The notes under the pieces were generated by a model, which saw only the letters and a list, made by a program, of their open reading frames with translations, ran no database searches and was not told the DNA's origin. A DNA stretch of 64,000 bases from JADJLQ01 sp964405735. Lineage in GTDB: Bacteria; Bacteroidota; Bacteroidia; Chitinophagales; Saprospiraceae. The position numbers were made by a program, and so were the translations under genes. Location of the stretch: NCBI GenBank assembly GCA_964405735.1, contig CAYOPD010000004.1, positions 1 through 64,000 on the forward strand, in the 5' to 3' direction. Positions 50,870 through 60,942 of this stretch are shown here, piece after piece; the stretch's first letter is position 1, and each line of letters starts with the position of its first letter.

Positions 50870-51616
50870 ATGGAAGAACAGCAAAAAGTGGCCGTCATTA
50901 CCGGAGGCGGTTCAGGGATCGGATTCGGCATAGCGGAAAAATTCATAGAAAAAGGAATTCAGACCGTATTGGTAGCCCGTGATGAAGAAAAGTTGAAAAA
51001 CGCATGTGCAAAGCTTGGGCCTACCTGTCACTACAAAACCTGTGACCTGTCCGATCTGAAAACCATACCCACCCTGGTCCAAAACATCCTTTTGGAATAC
51101 GGCCGGATAGATGTCCTGGTCAACAATGCCGGCATCAACATGAAAAAGGATTTTACCGAAGTCACCGATGAAGAATTTCAGAAAATTCTGATGGTAAACG
51201 TATGTTCGGTGTTTGCCCTCTCCCGGGAAGTGGTCAAAGAAATGATCCGCCGCAAGAGCGGATCCATTATCAATATCAGTTCCATGGCCGCTCAATATGG
51301 TCTTCCCCGGGTAATCGCCTATTCGGCCTCCAAGTCGGCCATAGAAGGCATGACCCGCGCAATGGCTTCAGAACTCTCGCCCCACGCCATTCGCATCAAT
51401 TGCATAGCGCCAGGATTTATTGAGACCGCCATGACGGCCAAGGCGCTCAACGACGATCCGGAACGTAAAGCAAAGGCAATGGGCCGCACCCCCATGGGTA
51501 AGATGGGCAAACCCTCGGATATTGGGGCCGCCGCCGCTTTTTTTGCCTCTGATGAATCGGACTATATCACAGGAACCATTCTCTGTGTTGATGGGGGAAA
51601 TGCGATAGGATTTTGA
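50870..51616 (+). CDS. SDR-family oxidoreductase
   Basis: 248 residues, classical SDR. Cofactor motif VITGGGSGIGFGIAEKF (about 10-26), NNAGIN near 87, catalytic Ser in NISSMAAQYG, YSASK (Tyr/Lys near 155-159), and C-terminal YITGTILCVDGGNAIGF. Closest to gluconate 5-dehydrogenase/KduD-type enzymes by overall pattern; with the LacI gene and uxuA elsewhere, a sugar-acid role is plausible but inferred. Confidence 0.88.
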   Translation: MEEQQKVAVITGGGSGIGFGIAEKFIEKGIQTVLVARDEEKLKNACAKLGPTCHYKTCDLSDLKTIPTLVQNILLEYGRIDVLVNNAGINMKKDFTEVTDEEFQKILMVNVCSVFALSREVVKEMIRRKSGSIINISSMAAQYGLPRVIAYSASKSAIEGMTRAMASELSPHAIRINCIAPGFIETAMTAKALNDDPERKAKAMGRTPMGKMGKPSDIGAAAAFFASDESDYITGTILCVDGGNAIGF

Positions 51617-51661
51617 GTGACAAGTGAAGGGGTAACCGGCAGTCATCCTTTCACTTTCACA

Positions 51662-51698
51662 AAACAGGCCCGCAACCATTCCAGCTGCGAGCCTGTTT
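51662..51698. terminator. Hairpin terminator between convergent SDR and oxidoreductase genes
   Basis: AAACAGGC (51662-51669) pairs with GCCTGTTT (51691-51698), with an inner CGCA/TGCG stem (51671-51674 with 51686-51689). TTTATTATA follows on the plus strand and TTTTGTG on the minus strand. Probably bidirectional. Confidence 0.65.
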
Positions 51699-51773
51699 AT
51701 TATACTGATTTAAGGAGACTACCTAAGTACTTGAAAGTCCTTATGCTCCTTTCGTCTTTCTCCTTTCTCCTGC

Positions 51774-53246
51774 TCAAGCCATCTTCCACCCCTGCCTGTA
51801 AGGCCGGCTGACAAACTGGTTGGCTTCGTCGTAATTCGTCACCTTCATATTTTTACCGTCCCACAGCAGTTTACGGCGACCGTTGAAGGACATGCGGTTA
51901 TTCTGGCCTTTGGTACCCAGTGAATAACTGCGGATCGCCAGGTTGCCCATGATCACCGTCTCGGTCAGCGGACCGGAATAATCAAAGGAGGATGTAAGCG
52001 CTTTATGTTCCTTACTACCGAACCCGGCTTTGCAGGCCTGGGTCCAGGATACCTGGTGACCGTATTCAGGCAGTTTTTCATTGGGATTAGAGGTCATATA
52101 ATCCTTCGGCATTTCTATTTTCTTGCCGTTTTTAAAATAGATCTTGGGGATCAGGCCGTAAGTACCACAGGTCATGACTCCTTTGGTTCCGATCATCATC
52201 ACGCCGTTGGTGCTTCCGGCATCTCCCAGGTCTTCGCTGGCAGGGATCCATTCGGGATGGAAGGGACGGATGCCGCCGTCATACCAGGTGAGGGTGATGG
52301 GCTTTTTGTTTTTGGCAGTTGCCGGGAATTTAAGCTGAACATGGGAGGAGGGTGGGCAACCTTCCGGGATATATTCCGGTTGCCAGTCCTGTGTAAATAC
52401 CTGACCCACACTGCATTCCACTTCCGTCGGATAACCCAGTCCGAGTACCCTGAAGGGCGGATCAATGAGGTGGCAACCCATATCACCGAGTGCACCGGTC
52501 CCGAAATTCCACCAGCCCCTCCATTTGAAAGGATGGTACAGCGGATGGTAGTCCACATATTCAGCAGGTCCGATGAAAAGGTCCCAATCTTCGGGGCTCA
52601 TGGATGCGGGAAGGGCCGGTTTATCTTTGGGCACCGGGATGCCTTGCGGCCATACCGGACGGTTGGTCCAGACATAAACCTGATCCACCGTGCCGATCAA
52701 TCCTTTGCTGAACCATTCGATCATCTGCTGCTGGCCCGGATTCGAAGCACCCTGGTTGCCCATCTGGGAAACCAGTTTATACTTCCGCGCGGCTTCTGTA
52801 AGCATGCGGGCTTCGGCGAGATTGTGGGTAAGCGGTTTTTGTACATATACATGTTTGCCGTTTTGCATGGCGGCCATGGCGGCTATGGCATGGGTATGAT
52901 CCGGGGTGGAAATGGTGACCGCATCGATATCGTTTTTCATCTCATCGAACATCCGGCGGAAATCTTTATAAAATTTGGCGGAGGTAAATTTATCGATGGA
53001 AGCCTTGCAGCGGGCGGTGTCCACATCACAGAGGGCGACCACCTGGTTGGCTCCGTTGTTCCAGGCATTCGCAATATCGGACTGACCTTTTCCGCCGGCA
53101 CCGATTGCGGCCAGGTTGAGCCGGTCACTGGGGGCAGTATAACCCTTCCCTCCCAGGACATACCGGGGCACTATAAAAAAGGAAGCGGCAGCAATGCCGG
53201 TCTTTTTTACAAAATCTCGGCGTTCACGGTTTATTTTTTTATTCAT
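51774..53246 (-). CDS. Tat-exported Gfo/Idh/MocA oxidoreductase
   Basis: 490 residues. Leader NRERRDFVKKTGIAAASFFIV (Tat motif RRDFVK). Rossmann motif LAAIGAGGKGQSDIA (about 44-58), VYVQKPLTHNLAEARML (about 132, Lys in QKP; EKP in most members), GTGALGDMGCHLIDPPFRVL (about 242). The long C-terminal region is the Bacteroidota subfamily with PPSSHVQLKFPAT and TWYDGGIRP. Substrate unknown. No partner adjacent; convergent to the SDR gene. Confidence 0.85.
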   Translation of the reverse strand: MNKKINRERRDFVKKTGIAAASFFIVPRYVLGGKGYTAPSDRLNLAAIGAGGKGQSDIANAWNNGANQVVALCDVDTARCKASIDKFTSAKFYKDFRRMFDEMKNDIDAVTISTPDHTHAIAAMAAMQNGKHVYVQKPLTHNLAEARMLTEAARKYKLVSQMGNQGASNPGQQQMIEWFSKGLIGTVDQVYVWTNRPVWPQGIPVPKDKPALPASMSPEDWDLFIGPAEYVDYHPLYHPFKWRGWWNFGTGALGDMGCHLIDPPFRVLGLGYPTEVECSVGQVFTQDWQPEYIPEGCPPSSHVQLKFPATAKNKKPITLTWYDGGIRPFHPEWIPASEDLGDAGSTNGVMMIGTKGVMTCGTYGLIPKIYFKNGKKIEMPKDYMTSNPNEKLPEYGHQVSWTQACKAGFGSKEHKALTSSFDYSGPLTETVIMGNLAIRSYSLGTKGQNNRMSFNGRRKLLWDGKNMKVTNYDEANQFVSRPYRQGWKMA

Positions 53247-53674
53247 TTTTAGTTAATGTTTAGGTGCCCAATTTAGGGAGATTTTTTATTCCGAAGGGCT
53301 ATTCCAGGTTAAAAAAGAACTATTGATTGATTCGATCCAGGACTTTCATCCCCTACCGGTCCGATCAATGATGTGGATACTCATTTTTCTTAAGTTCCCC
53401 GGGGTCCCGGGTAAAAAGTGTATGAATAAAAAAATAATCAGCCAAATTCAGGCATGGACAATTTTGCTCCTTTTACCCTTGACCTTTTACCCTTAACCGA
53501 TTTCAGGACGGAACTTCCTCGTCATCCAAAGGGATTTGAAGAATGGCAACTTCATCCATTCCTCCTTTTCTCCTCCAATTCTTAACGATTTCAAAACAAA
53601 GCCTGCGGTATTTTTTATTTTCGGAAATTTGCAGGCGGTATCCAATAATTTGGCCGCCATTTAGTTAAACATAC
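53247..53674. other. 428-base intergenic region
   Basis: No gene with support. It holds a CCCGGGGTCCCGGG palindromic stretch near 53398-53411, a pyrimidine-rich patch CCCTTGACCTTTTACCC near 53477, and a 24-codon frame at 53422-53496. Nothing else is recognised. It precedes the PBP1A gene and follows (on the opposite strand) the oxidoreductase start. Confidence 0.6.
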
Positions 53675-56254
53675 ATGAATAAACTCTGGCAGAAAATACT
53701 GCGGATCACCAACCCCTCAGGGAAAACCATTTCACCCGGCCGGTATAAGTTGGCCAGGTTGCTCTGGGGCCTGGTGCTGGGCGGGGTTTTGTTTACAATT
53801 TTATTTTTTATTGTCCTGTCTTTCCAAAACCTCCCCACCTTCGACGAACTGGAAAACCCCCAGTACAATTATGCTACGGTGGTGTATTTTGACGATGAGA
53901 CTGAGCTGGGCCGCCTTTTCAGGCAAAACCGGGTTGGAGTCAATTACGATGACCTTTCCCCCTACCTGGTACAGGCCCTCCTTTCGACTGAAGACAACCG
54001 GTTTTACAGCCATGCAGGGGTGGACTTTGAAGCGACTGCCCGGGTAATCGGCCGCACCGTACTTCTGTCCCAGAAATCCTCAGGTGGGGGAAGCACCATC
54101 ACCCAGCAGCTCGCCAAATTGCTTTATTCCAACCGCGATTTCAGGGGCATGAACAAAATGAAAAAGAACCTTGCCCTGGTGCTGATCAAATTCAAGGAAT
54201 GGATCACCGCCATCAAACTGGAGCGCAGCTATACCAAGGAAGAGATCATTGCCATGTACCTCAACCAAGTGGAGTTTGTATATGACGCTTTTGGCATCAA
54301 AGCTGCTGCGGAAACCTATTTTGATACCAGCCAGGATTCACTCAAAATCGAACAGGCTGCCACCCTGGTGGGCATGCTGGTCAACCCGGCCCGGTACAAC
54401 CCCAAACGGTTTCCTCAAAATTCATTGTATCGAAGAAACCTGGTCCTGGACCGGATGCATACTTCAGGATATCTTACCCGGATACAACGGGACTCCCTGA
54501 AACAAATACCCCTGGAAACTTCCGCATTCCGGCGCCGTGATGTTTCCGAAGGGAATGCCCCTTATTTTATTCTCGAACTGAGCAAATCCCTTCAGGATAT
54601 GTTTCGTAATTCAGACCTGAAAAAACCGGATGGAAGCAATTACGACATTTATAAAGACGGCCTGAAAATCTATACCACCCTCGACCCGGTGATGCAGGAA
54701 TTGGCTGAACAAGCCGTATGGGCCCATATGCCAAAGATTCAGAAACAACTTTTTGCTGTATGGAAAAACAGTGATCCCTGGGTTTTTGAAGCCGATGACC
54801 GGCAAAAAGAAAACCGGAAATACAAACTCAACAGCCTGATCAGGGAAAGTGACCGGTTTTTGGGCATCCGGGATAAAATCATGGGTACCCTGACCGACAG
54901 CATAGACCGGCGCTTCGAATTCATCCTTACCGACAACGATATCCTGCGCATGCTGGAAGAAGAAGGCAAGGCCGGGAAGATCAATGATTACATCAAACAA
55001 GGAATATTGAGCCAGGAAAGAGCGGGCAAATACAGACAACTTATGAATGATCCCCTTTGGCCGGACCTGGTCAAATCGTGGAAGCAGGTCCTCGCCGAAG
55101 CCGATAAGGAATTCAATACCCGGATCCGCATGAAGGTATTTGATTATACCGAAACCCACAAGAAGGATACTTCAATGACCCCTTTGGATAGTTTGCGTTA
55201 CATGCAAATGTTTCTTCAAACCGGCACCATGGCCATTGAACCCGGAACCGGTAAGATCCGGACCTGGGTGGGTGGAATTGATCACCGGTATTTCAAATTT
55301 GACCATATCACGGCTGACCGCCAGGTCGGATCGACCTTCAAGCCCTTTATTTATGCCACAGCCATTGGCTTCAAGGCGATATCCCCCTGCCTTAAAGTCG
55401 TGGATCGCCCCTATACCATATCCCCCGGGGAAGGCAACTTCAGACTGGTGTCTCCCTGGTCGCCCAGGAATTCAGAAGGCAGGTGGACAGAGGCTCCCCT
55501 GAGTCTTTACCAGGGTCTGGCTTATTCGGTAAATTCGGTTTCCGTATTCCTCATGAAGGAGCTGGGCAACACCGAGATCGTATGCGGCCTGGTCAATGCC
55601 ATGGGAATAGACAGTTCAAAAAGAAGACCAGACGGGGAGTACCGGGTTCCGAGACAACCCTCCATTTGCCTGGGTTCATCCGACCTTACCGTGATGGAAA
55701 TGACGGGTGCTTATTCAACTTTTGCCAACGACGGAAAATACATCAGACCATATTTTATCGATCGGATCGAGGATAAAAACGGAAGGGTGATCTTCCAGGT
55801 CAAAATTGAAGAATCCAGGGCATTGCCCTCCGATGTCAATTATGTGATGGTCGACCTCCTCAAACGGGCTTCACCGGTGCGAGACGGCAGCGTGAAAACC
55901 ATACATGGGGGTAAAACCGGTACTACGAACAGTTATAAAGATGGCTGGTACATGGGGGTCACACCCGGTCTGGTCGTCGGTACCTGGGTGGGCGGCGACC
56001 TCCCATGGATCCGATTTAAAACCCTCGCTCAGGGACAGGGATCGGTGATGGCTAAACCTATCTTCGCTGAATTCCTGAAACGTCTGGAAGCCGACCCGAG
56101 GTCCAATTGGGACGTCACCCGGGATTTTTATAAACCGGACCGGATCGGCATTGAGATGAATTGCGCGGCTTATGACTCCCTGCATGTCCAGGATCAAAAC
56201 CTGATCAAACAATCAAAAAAACTGGAAGATGAATTCGATGATTTTGAATATTGA
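53675..56254 (+). CDS. Penicillin-binding protein 1A (bifunctional)
   Basis: 859 residues. Class A PBP: one membrane anchor (about 32-52), glycosyltransferase domain with EDNRFYSHAGVDFEATAR (Glu near 109) and GGSTITQQLAKLLY (about 137), then a transpeptidase with SxxK in GSTFKPFIYA (about 552), SVN in AYSVNSVSVF and KTGTT in HGGKTGTTNSYKDGWYMG (about 745). Synthesises and crosslinks peptidoglycan at the cytoplasmic membrane. Its stop overlaps the next start, ATTGA. Confidence 0.95.
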   Translation: MNKLWQKILRITNPSGKTISPGRYKLARLLWGLVLGGVLFTILFFIVLSFQNLPTFDELENPQYNYATVVYFDDETELGRLFRQNRVGVNYDDLSPYLVQALLSTEDNRFYSHAGVDFEATARVIGRTVLLSQKSSGGGSTITQQLAKLLYSNRDFRGMNKMKKNLALVLIKFKEWITAIKLERSYTKEEIIAMYLNQVEFVYDAFGIKAAAETYFDTSQDSLKIEQAATLVGMLVNPARYNPKRFPQNSLYRRNLVLDRMHTSGYLTRIQRDSLKQIPLETSAFRRRDVSEGNAPYFILELSKSLQDMFRNSDLKKPDGSNYDIYKDGLKIYTTLDPVMQELAEQAVWAHMPKIQKQLFAVWKNSDPWVFEADDRQKENRKYKLNSLIRESDRFLGIRDKIMGTLTDSIDRRFEFILTDNDILRMLEEEGKAGKINDYIKQGILSQERAGKYRQLMNDPLWPDLVKSWKQVLAEADKEFNTRIRMKVFDYTETHKKDTSMTPLDSLRYMQMFLQTGTMAIEPGTGKIRTWVGGIDHRYFKFDHITADRQVGSTFKPFIYATAIGFKAISPCLKVVDRPYTISPGEGNFRLVSPWSPRNSEGRWTEAPLSLYQGLAYSVNSVSVFLMKELGNTEIVCGLVNAMGIDSSKRRPDGEYRVPRQPSICLGSSDLTVMEMTGAYSTFANDGKYIRPYFIDRIEDKNGRVIFQVKIEESRALPSDVNYVMVDLLKRASPVRDGSVKTIHGGKTGTTNSYKDGWYMGVTPGLVVGTWVGGDLPWIRFKTLAQGQGSVMAKPIFAEFLKRLEADPRSNWDVTRDFYKPDRIGIEMNCAAYDSLHVQDQNLIKQSKKLEDEFDDFEY

Positions 56255-57480
56255 ATTTGGCCTTGTTTTTGTTGATTGGTCTACCGGTGATTAATTTGAG
56301 GTCATTCATTTATATTTTACTGCTCACTCCGGTCTTCTTCGTCGTCCGGTGTTCCAAACCGGTGATCCCCATGGAGCATGTTCACAACCGGCAACCCACC
56401 CCGCTGGATAGCTTTATGGCTGACTTTTCGGATTATTTTTCACATCAGGTCAGCATTTGCAATTGCCCTGGTGCCGCCCTCGCCATTGTGGAGGATACTA
56501 CCATCAGCCTTGTGAAGGGGTATGGGCTCCGTTCGGTGACCTCAAAGGACCCTGTAGATGAACATACCCTGTTCAGACTGGCCAGTGTGTCCAAAGGATT
56601 CGGTGCGGTGCTTACCGGCAAACTGGTCGATAAAGGTCTTCTGCACTGGAATGACCCGGTAAACCGGTACATACCGGATTTTAAAGTCAACCCCGAAGAA
56701 GAAACACCCAAAATAGCCATTGCCAATATCCTTTCCCATAGCCTCGGACTGCCCTATCACAGTTATACCAACCTTATAGAAGCCGGCAAAAGCATTACCG
56801 AAATCATACCCTTGTTTAAAGACGTGCAACTCAACCTGCTGCCCGGCCAGAAGTATGCTTATCAGAATGCTTCCTTCGCCCTGATTGAAAAAGTGGCGGA
56901 AAAAGCCACGGGGGGCCAGCCTTTCACTTCCCTTTTGCAGCAGGAACTATTCAGGCCCCTTCGACTGAAGGATATGAGCTTTACCTTTGAGGATATGATC
57001 AACAGCCCGAATAAGGCACTGCCCCATCGTGCAGATCAAACCGGCCGGTACCATGCCGAGGAGATCACTCCCAAATATTACAATGCGGTTTCTGCAGGAG
57101 GGATCAATGCTTCCGCTTCCGATATGGCAGTCTGGTTGCACCTTTTGCTTGGCCATTATCCCGAAGTCCTGTCACGCAATGCCCTGGACAGCATATTCGC
57201 ACCCCATATCCTCACCAGTACGGACCGCCGCCATTACAATTTCTGGCCGGGTGTAAAAGAGACTTATTATGGCCTGGGTTGGAGGATCCTTGACCTGGGT
57301 GATCATTCTCGCTATTATCACGGTGGTTATGCCAACGGGTACCGGGCGGAGATTGCCATCGATCCTGAATATAAGATCGGGATCTGCGGCATGTTTAATG
57401 CGCCTTGTGAAGTGGCGGATTATCTTATTCCTTCCTTTTTCCAGCACTATGAGCAGTGGAAATGCCTTAGGGAAAATTAA
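56251..57480 (+). CDS. Serine hydrolase lipoprotein (beta-lactamase fold)
   Basis: 409 residues if TTG 56251 is used, which overlaps the PBP1A stop (TTGA). No ATG precedes the hydrophobic leader, and GTG 56287 and TTG 56296 are alternatives. Lipobox VVRCSK near 31. Catalytic motifs: SVSKGFGAV (SxxK near 109), YQNASFALIEK (YxN near 210), YHGGYANGYR (HGG near 352). Role in cell-wall peptide trimming next to PBP1A is plausible, not shown. Confidence 0.83.
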   Translation: MNLALFLLIGLPVINLRSFIYILLLTPVFFVVRCSKPVIPMEHVHNRQPTPLDSFMADFSDYFSHQVSICNCPGAALAIVEDTTISLVKGYGLRSVTSKDPVDEHTLFRLASVSKGFGAVLTGKLVDKGLLHWNDPVNRYIPDFKVNPEEETPKIAIANILSHSLGLPYHSYTNLIEAGKSITEIIPLFKDVQLNLLPGQKYAYQNASFALIEKVAEKATGGQPFTSLLQQELFRPLRLKDMSFTFEDMINSPNKALPHRADQTGRYHAEEITPKYYNAVSAGGINASASDMAVWLHLLLGHYPEVLSRNALDSIFAPHILTSTDRRHYNFWPGVKETYYGLGWRILDLGDHSRYYHGGYANGYRAEIAIDPEYKIGICGMFNAPCEVADYLIPSFFQHYEQWKCLREN

Positions 57481-57497
57481 GAAATTAAGAATTAAGA

Positions 57498-57538
57498 ATT
57501 AAGAATTAAGGAATGACACCTATCCTTTAATTCTTAAT
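57498..57538. terminator. Bidirectional A/T-rich terminator hairpin
   Basis: ATTAAGAATTAAGGA (57498-57512) pairs with TCCTTTAATTCTTAAT (57523-57538) with one bulged T. Flanked by further AATTAAGAATTAAG repeats. Lies between the convergent serine hydrolase and TonB receptor genes. Confidence 0.55.
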
Positions 57539-57558
57539 CATTAATTCCTTTAATTAAC

Positions 57559-60009
57559 TCAAAACTCCACAATAAACCCGATCGTCGGTGTAAAAAACGG
57601 ATCGTCATTCTTGACCCTGGTCGGGATGGCATTGCTTCCATCGGGCTTAATGGAATTGCCGTCGGTGGTCAGGAATCCAGTATTATCCTCGTTTCTCCTG
57701 AAGGTATATTCCGGGATTTCCGGGTTGCGTGCAACATACCAATTGGTCACATCGACGAACAGGTCCAGGGTCGTATGTTTAAAATTCCATTTTTTGTCGA
57801 TGCGGATGTCTGAACTGTTGAAAGCGTTCAGGCGCTGACTGTTGATCATGGAATAATCCAGGGTACCGGTGCCCTGGGATAAATAATTCAGACGGGAAGC
57901 CGTTTCATCAAAAGGGGTATAGGGAGCACCGCCCTGGTACCTGAATTTCAGTCCCAATTCCCAGTTTCTTTTGAATTTATATCCCCAGGTGAGGGAAAGA
58001 AGGTGGCGGTTGTCCCAGCTGCTTGGATAGAAAATACCATCAGCCCCGCTGTACTGACTGTGGAACCAGGTATACGATAAAATTCCGAAGAATCGTTCGG
58101 TGAGTTTTTTCTGAGCAAAAAATTCAATGCCATAGGCTTTACCGTTGCCGTTGGTGATGACTGCCTCATTCCCCAATACGGAAAAATCCCTCCCCAGATT
58201 AGACAGGGAAATTCCGGAACGTACCGAAACAGGCACCTGTGCATATTTTTTATAAAATCCTTCAAGGGTAAAGCGCAGGTCCTCAGCGGGGATAAACTCA
58301 AGGCCGGTAGCATAATGGGTACTGCTCAGATAGTCCGCATCCCGGTTGACCAGCCTGTTTTGGTTATCGGCAAAGCCCAATATGGTATAGGGAGCCAGTT
58401 TATAATATTTGCCCGCGGAGGCATTCAGGGTCCATGTGTCGGTCAGCGTATAACTCAAAGAGATCCTTGGGGACAAGGTATTAAACGGATTCATGGCCCC
58501 GGTTGTAAATGTATTCATATCCGTCCTCAATCCTCCGCTGACGCCTATACGGTCGGAGAAGAATCTTTTACCGGCCTGTATAAAAGCGCCAATTCTAATG
58601 AAGGGGTCCAGGGGGCTTTCAAAATTAACGGTCACACCGGGTTGCACGATCACATTGTCTTCATCCCTGATTTCTTTACGCAGAACGGCAAAGGTTTTGT
58701 TTAAATAGGAGGCAGACTGGACCGAAGCACCATAGGCTAATTTCCATTTCCCCAGGTTTTTGTTGACATCGAGGCGTAGTTTGTTTTCTGTTTCCCTGGA
58801 ATTAAGGTCGAGGGTCTGGTTGCCGGATTCCGGATTCTGGTTGTCTTCAAATTTTACAATATCGTTGTCAAAAGCCGTGCGGCTGAGAGCCAGGTTGAGG
58901 TAACCCTTTTTAAGCAGGCGTTTCAGGGAAACCCCGGTGGTATAATTCCACTGGTTGATGTTGGCATTGGAATTGATCACATAGAGTTTTTCCGGAGTGC
59001 TTTTTTTGGGAGCTGCAAAACTAAATTCATCGATTGCTCCCATCCCAATAAAAGTCAGGGTGGTCCTGGCATCGAGGGGATAATTGAATTTTGTCTGGAA
59101 ATCCCAGAAATTGGGCCGGATGGGCAGGTCTATGGCCTGAAATAAAAACTGGAGATATGACCTGCGGGCGGAGACGAGAAAAGTGGACCCTTTTTCTCTT
59201 GAAATCGGGCCTTCGAGGGTGGCTGCAAATTCAGTGGCGCTCAGGCGGGTGTTGCCCTGGAATTGGTTTGGGTTGCCGTTTTTTTGTTTAAACTGAAACA
59301 CAGAGCTTACTGCATTATCATATTTGGCATCGAAGGCGGACGAAGCCAGTTTTACCTCTTCGATAAAACTCACATTGAGGATACCCTGCGGCCCCCCGCT
59401 GCTGCCCTGAGTTTGGAAATGATTGATCACCGGCACCTCGATGCCATCCAGGTAAAACACGTTTTCATTGGGCGCCCCTCCCCGGATGATGATATCGTTT
59501 CTGAAATTGCCTCCCCCGGCACCTCCACCTACTCCGGGCAGGGTCTGGATGACCTTACTGATGTCAAAGTTTCCCCCGGGATTACTGCGGATTTCTTCCG
59601 TGGTGACCTTTTGAACAGAAAGCGGGGTTTCAATGGTTGCTGCTTTGACGGTACGCGTGGTGCCGCGGACCACGATCTCGGACAGGGTGCTGATCTCTTC
59701 CTCCAACTCGATCGTATAGTTGTTCTCGTTGCCGCTGGTAATCACAATATTAAATAGCGTATAGGTTTTATACCCGAGACTGCTGAACAAGACCGAATAG
59801 GTGCCCACCGGAATATTGGTGATATGGAAGTACCCCGCCGAATCTGAGGAGGTGCCCCTGCTGGTGCCATCCACCTGGATATTGACAGCCTCCATGGGCT
59901 GCTGGGTGTTTTTGTCCAGTACTTTTCCGGTGATTCCACCTGTGTTTTGGGCGAAAAGGGGTACAGCGAAGGCGAGGAAAGAAAGGACGAGGAGTGCTTT
60001 GGGCTTCAT
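57559..60009 (-). CDS. TonB-dependent outer-membrane receptor
   Basis: About 816 residues. Signal peptide (1-20, ending PLFAQ). Carboxypeptidase-regulatory domain (about 24-100: GITGKVLDKNTQQPMEAVNIQVDG ... SLGYKTYTL), plug with NDIIIRGGAPNENVFYLDGIEVP (about 180-200), then a 22-strand-like barrel ending in GFIVEF (aromatic C-terminus). Not accompanied by a SusD gene, so probably a siderophore, cofactor or peptide receptor. ATG 60009 gives the signal peptide; an upstream in-frame ATG is 63 bases away. Confidence 0.93.
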   Translation of the reverse strand: MKPKALLVLSFLAFAVPLFAQNTGGITGKVLDKNTQQPMEAVNIQVDGTSRGTSSDSAGYFHITNIPVGTYSVLFSSLGYKTYTLFNIVITSGNENNYTIELEEEISTLSEIVVRGTTRTVKAATIETPLSVQKVTTEEIRSNPGGNFDISKVIQTLPGVGGGAGGGNFRNDIIIRGGAPNENVFYLDGIEVPVINHFQTQGSSGGPQGILNVSFIEEVKLASSAFDAKYDNAVSSVFQFKQKNGNPNQFQGNTRLSATEFAATLEGPISREKGSTFLVSARRSYLQFLFQAIDLPIRPNFWDFQTKFNYPLDARTTLTFIGMGAIDEFSFAAPKKSTPEKLYVINSNANINQWNYTTGVSLKRLLKKGYLNLALSRTAFDNDIVKFEDNQNPESGNQTLDLNSRETENKLRLDVNKNLGKWKLAYGASVQSASYLNKTFAVLRKEIRDEDNVIVQPGVTVNFESPLDPFIRIGAFIQAGKRFFSDRIGVSGGLRTDMNTFTTGAMNPFNTLSPRISLSYTLTDTWTLNASAGKYYKLAPYTILGFADNQNRLVNRDADYLSSTHYATGLEFIPAEDLRFTLEGFYKKYAQVPVSVRSGISLSNLGRDFSVLGNEAVITNGNGKAYGIEFFAQKKLTERFFGILSYTWFHSQYSGADGIFYPSSWDNRHLLSLTWGYKFKRNWELGLKFRYQGGAPYTPFDETASRLNYLSQGTGTLDYSMINSQRLNAFNSSDIRIDKKWNFKHTTLDLFVDVTNWYVARNPEIPEYTFRRNEDNTGFLTTDGNSIKPDGSNAIPTRVKNDDPFFTPTIGFIVEF

Positions 60010-60167
60010 ACGGTTGTGAAACAAAGGAGATATGGAATTGTTGCATACCCCAGGGCGAATTATTTTGCCCATTCACTGGGGCTAAAGCCCGGATCCACCC
60101 TTCAGTATTATACTTCGGCCTGAAGGCAGGGGTTTGGATACCGTGAAATCCTAAATTATTAATTTAT

Positions 60168-60803
60168 TCATTCCTTCAATTCCCTATTTATCATGCTCCC
60201 AACCCCCCACCAGATCATAGGTGGCAAGCCAATACTCAAGGCAACAGCCCAATAAGGGTATTCATTCCCCGAAGCACCCACCCAGGCATAGACGGTGGCC
60301 ATCGGGATCGTACCCACCAATAAGGCGATATGGAAAACCAGGGCATTCATCCGGGTAAGGCCAGCCATACAACTGACCACTTCCGGAAAAACGGGCAGCC
60401 AGCGGGAAAGGACCACAATCCAACCGCCCAGATTCGAAGAGATTTTTTGGCCCCGTTCAAAATCTTTTTTACCCAAGAGGGCTATGGTAGTTCTTGCACC
60501 CATCATCCGGCAAAGCCAGTATCCCAATGAACCAGCCGAAAAGGAACCCGCAGCCCCGACCAGTGCGCCCATCCAAGGTCCATATAAAAATCCCAGTGCA
60601 GATAATATGATGGTGGCAGGCAGTGGAAGCACCAGGTCAGCCATCAACAGGAATATGCCCCCCAGCCAGGCCCAGGGACCAAACCGGTCCAACCATTGAA
60701 GAGTGCCTTCTTGGGTAAAAGTCGACATCAGGCTGTCTCCCCAAAACGCAAAGGCCAGGAGGACCAGGACTGCAAAACCCATAAAAACCAGCAGCAAACG
60801 CAT
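60168..60803 (-). CDS. TVP38/DedA-like membrane protein
   Basis: About 211 residues with five to six hydrophobic segments. SNARE-associated/VTT core: FLYGPWMGALVGAAGSFSAGSLGYWLCRMMG (about 73-103) and LPVFPEVVSCMAGLTRMN (about 136). Such proteins affect membrane lipid balance. A start nine codons upstream (ATG 60830) is possible but lies next to the REP-like region. Confidence 0.83.
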   Translation of the reverse strand: MRLLLVFMGFAVLVLLAFAFWGDSLMSTFTQEGTLQWLDRFGPWAWLGGIFLLMADLVLPLPATIILSALGFLYGPWMGALVGAAGSFSAGSLGYWLCRMMGARTTIALLGKKDFERGQKISSNLGGWIVVLSRWLPVFPEVVSCMAGLTRMNALVFHIALLVGTIPMATVYAWVGASGNEYPYWAVALSIGLPPMIWWGVGSMINRELKE

Positions 60804-60844
60804 GGGGTAAAGGTAGGTGCACGACCTCATTCAAGGTTGTCAAA

Positions 60845-60930
60845 GTTGGGGAGGAGCTTGGCTCCGACGCCGATTACCTCTATATACCTTATATACAAGC
60901 ACCAAGCCGAAGCTAAGCTTCGTCCCAACA
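60845..60930. repeat. REP-like doublet (two inverted hairpin units)
   Basis: Unit A: GTTGGGGAGGAGCTTGGCTCC (60845-60865), hairpin GGAGC-TTG-GCTCC. Unit B, on the opposite strand, 60908-60929: GTTGGG then hairpin GAAGC-TTA-GCTTC. The units are diverged copies, with a compensating G-C to A-T change in the stem. They face each other around 40 bases of TATATA-rich DNA, a BIME or MITE arrangement. Confidence 0.65.
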
Positions 60931-60942
60931 ACCCTTTCTCCT

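Noticed and set aside
52005..53252. 415-residue rightward frame opposite the Tat-exported oxidoreductase
   Set aside because: Antisense of a gene with strong family motifs; the shadow protein shows no domain.
53422..53496. 24-codon frame MNKKIISQIQAWTILLLLPL...
   Set aside because: It looks like a small hydrophobic peptide, but there is no supporting promoter or neighbour and part of it is a low-complexity CCCTT repeat.
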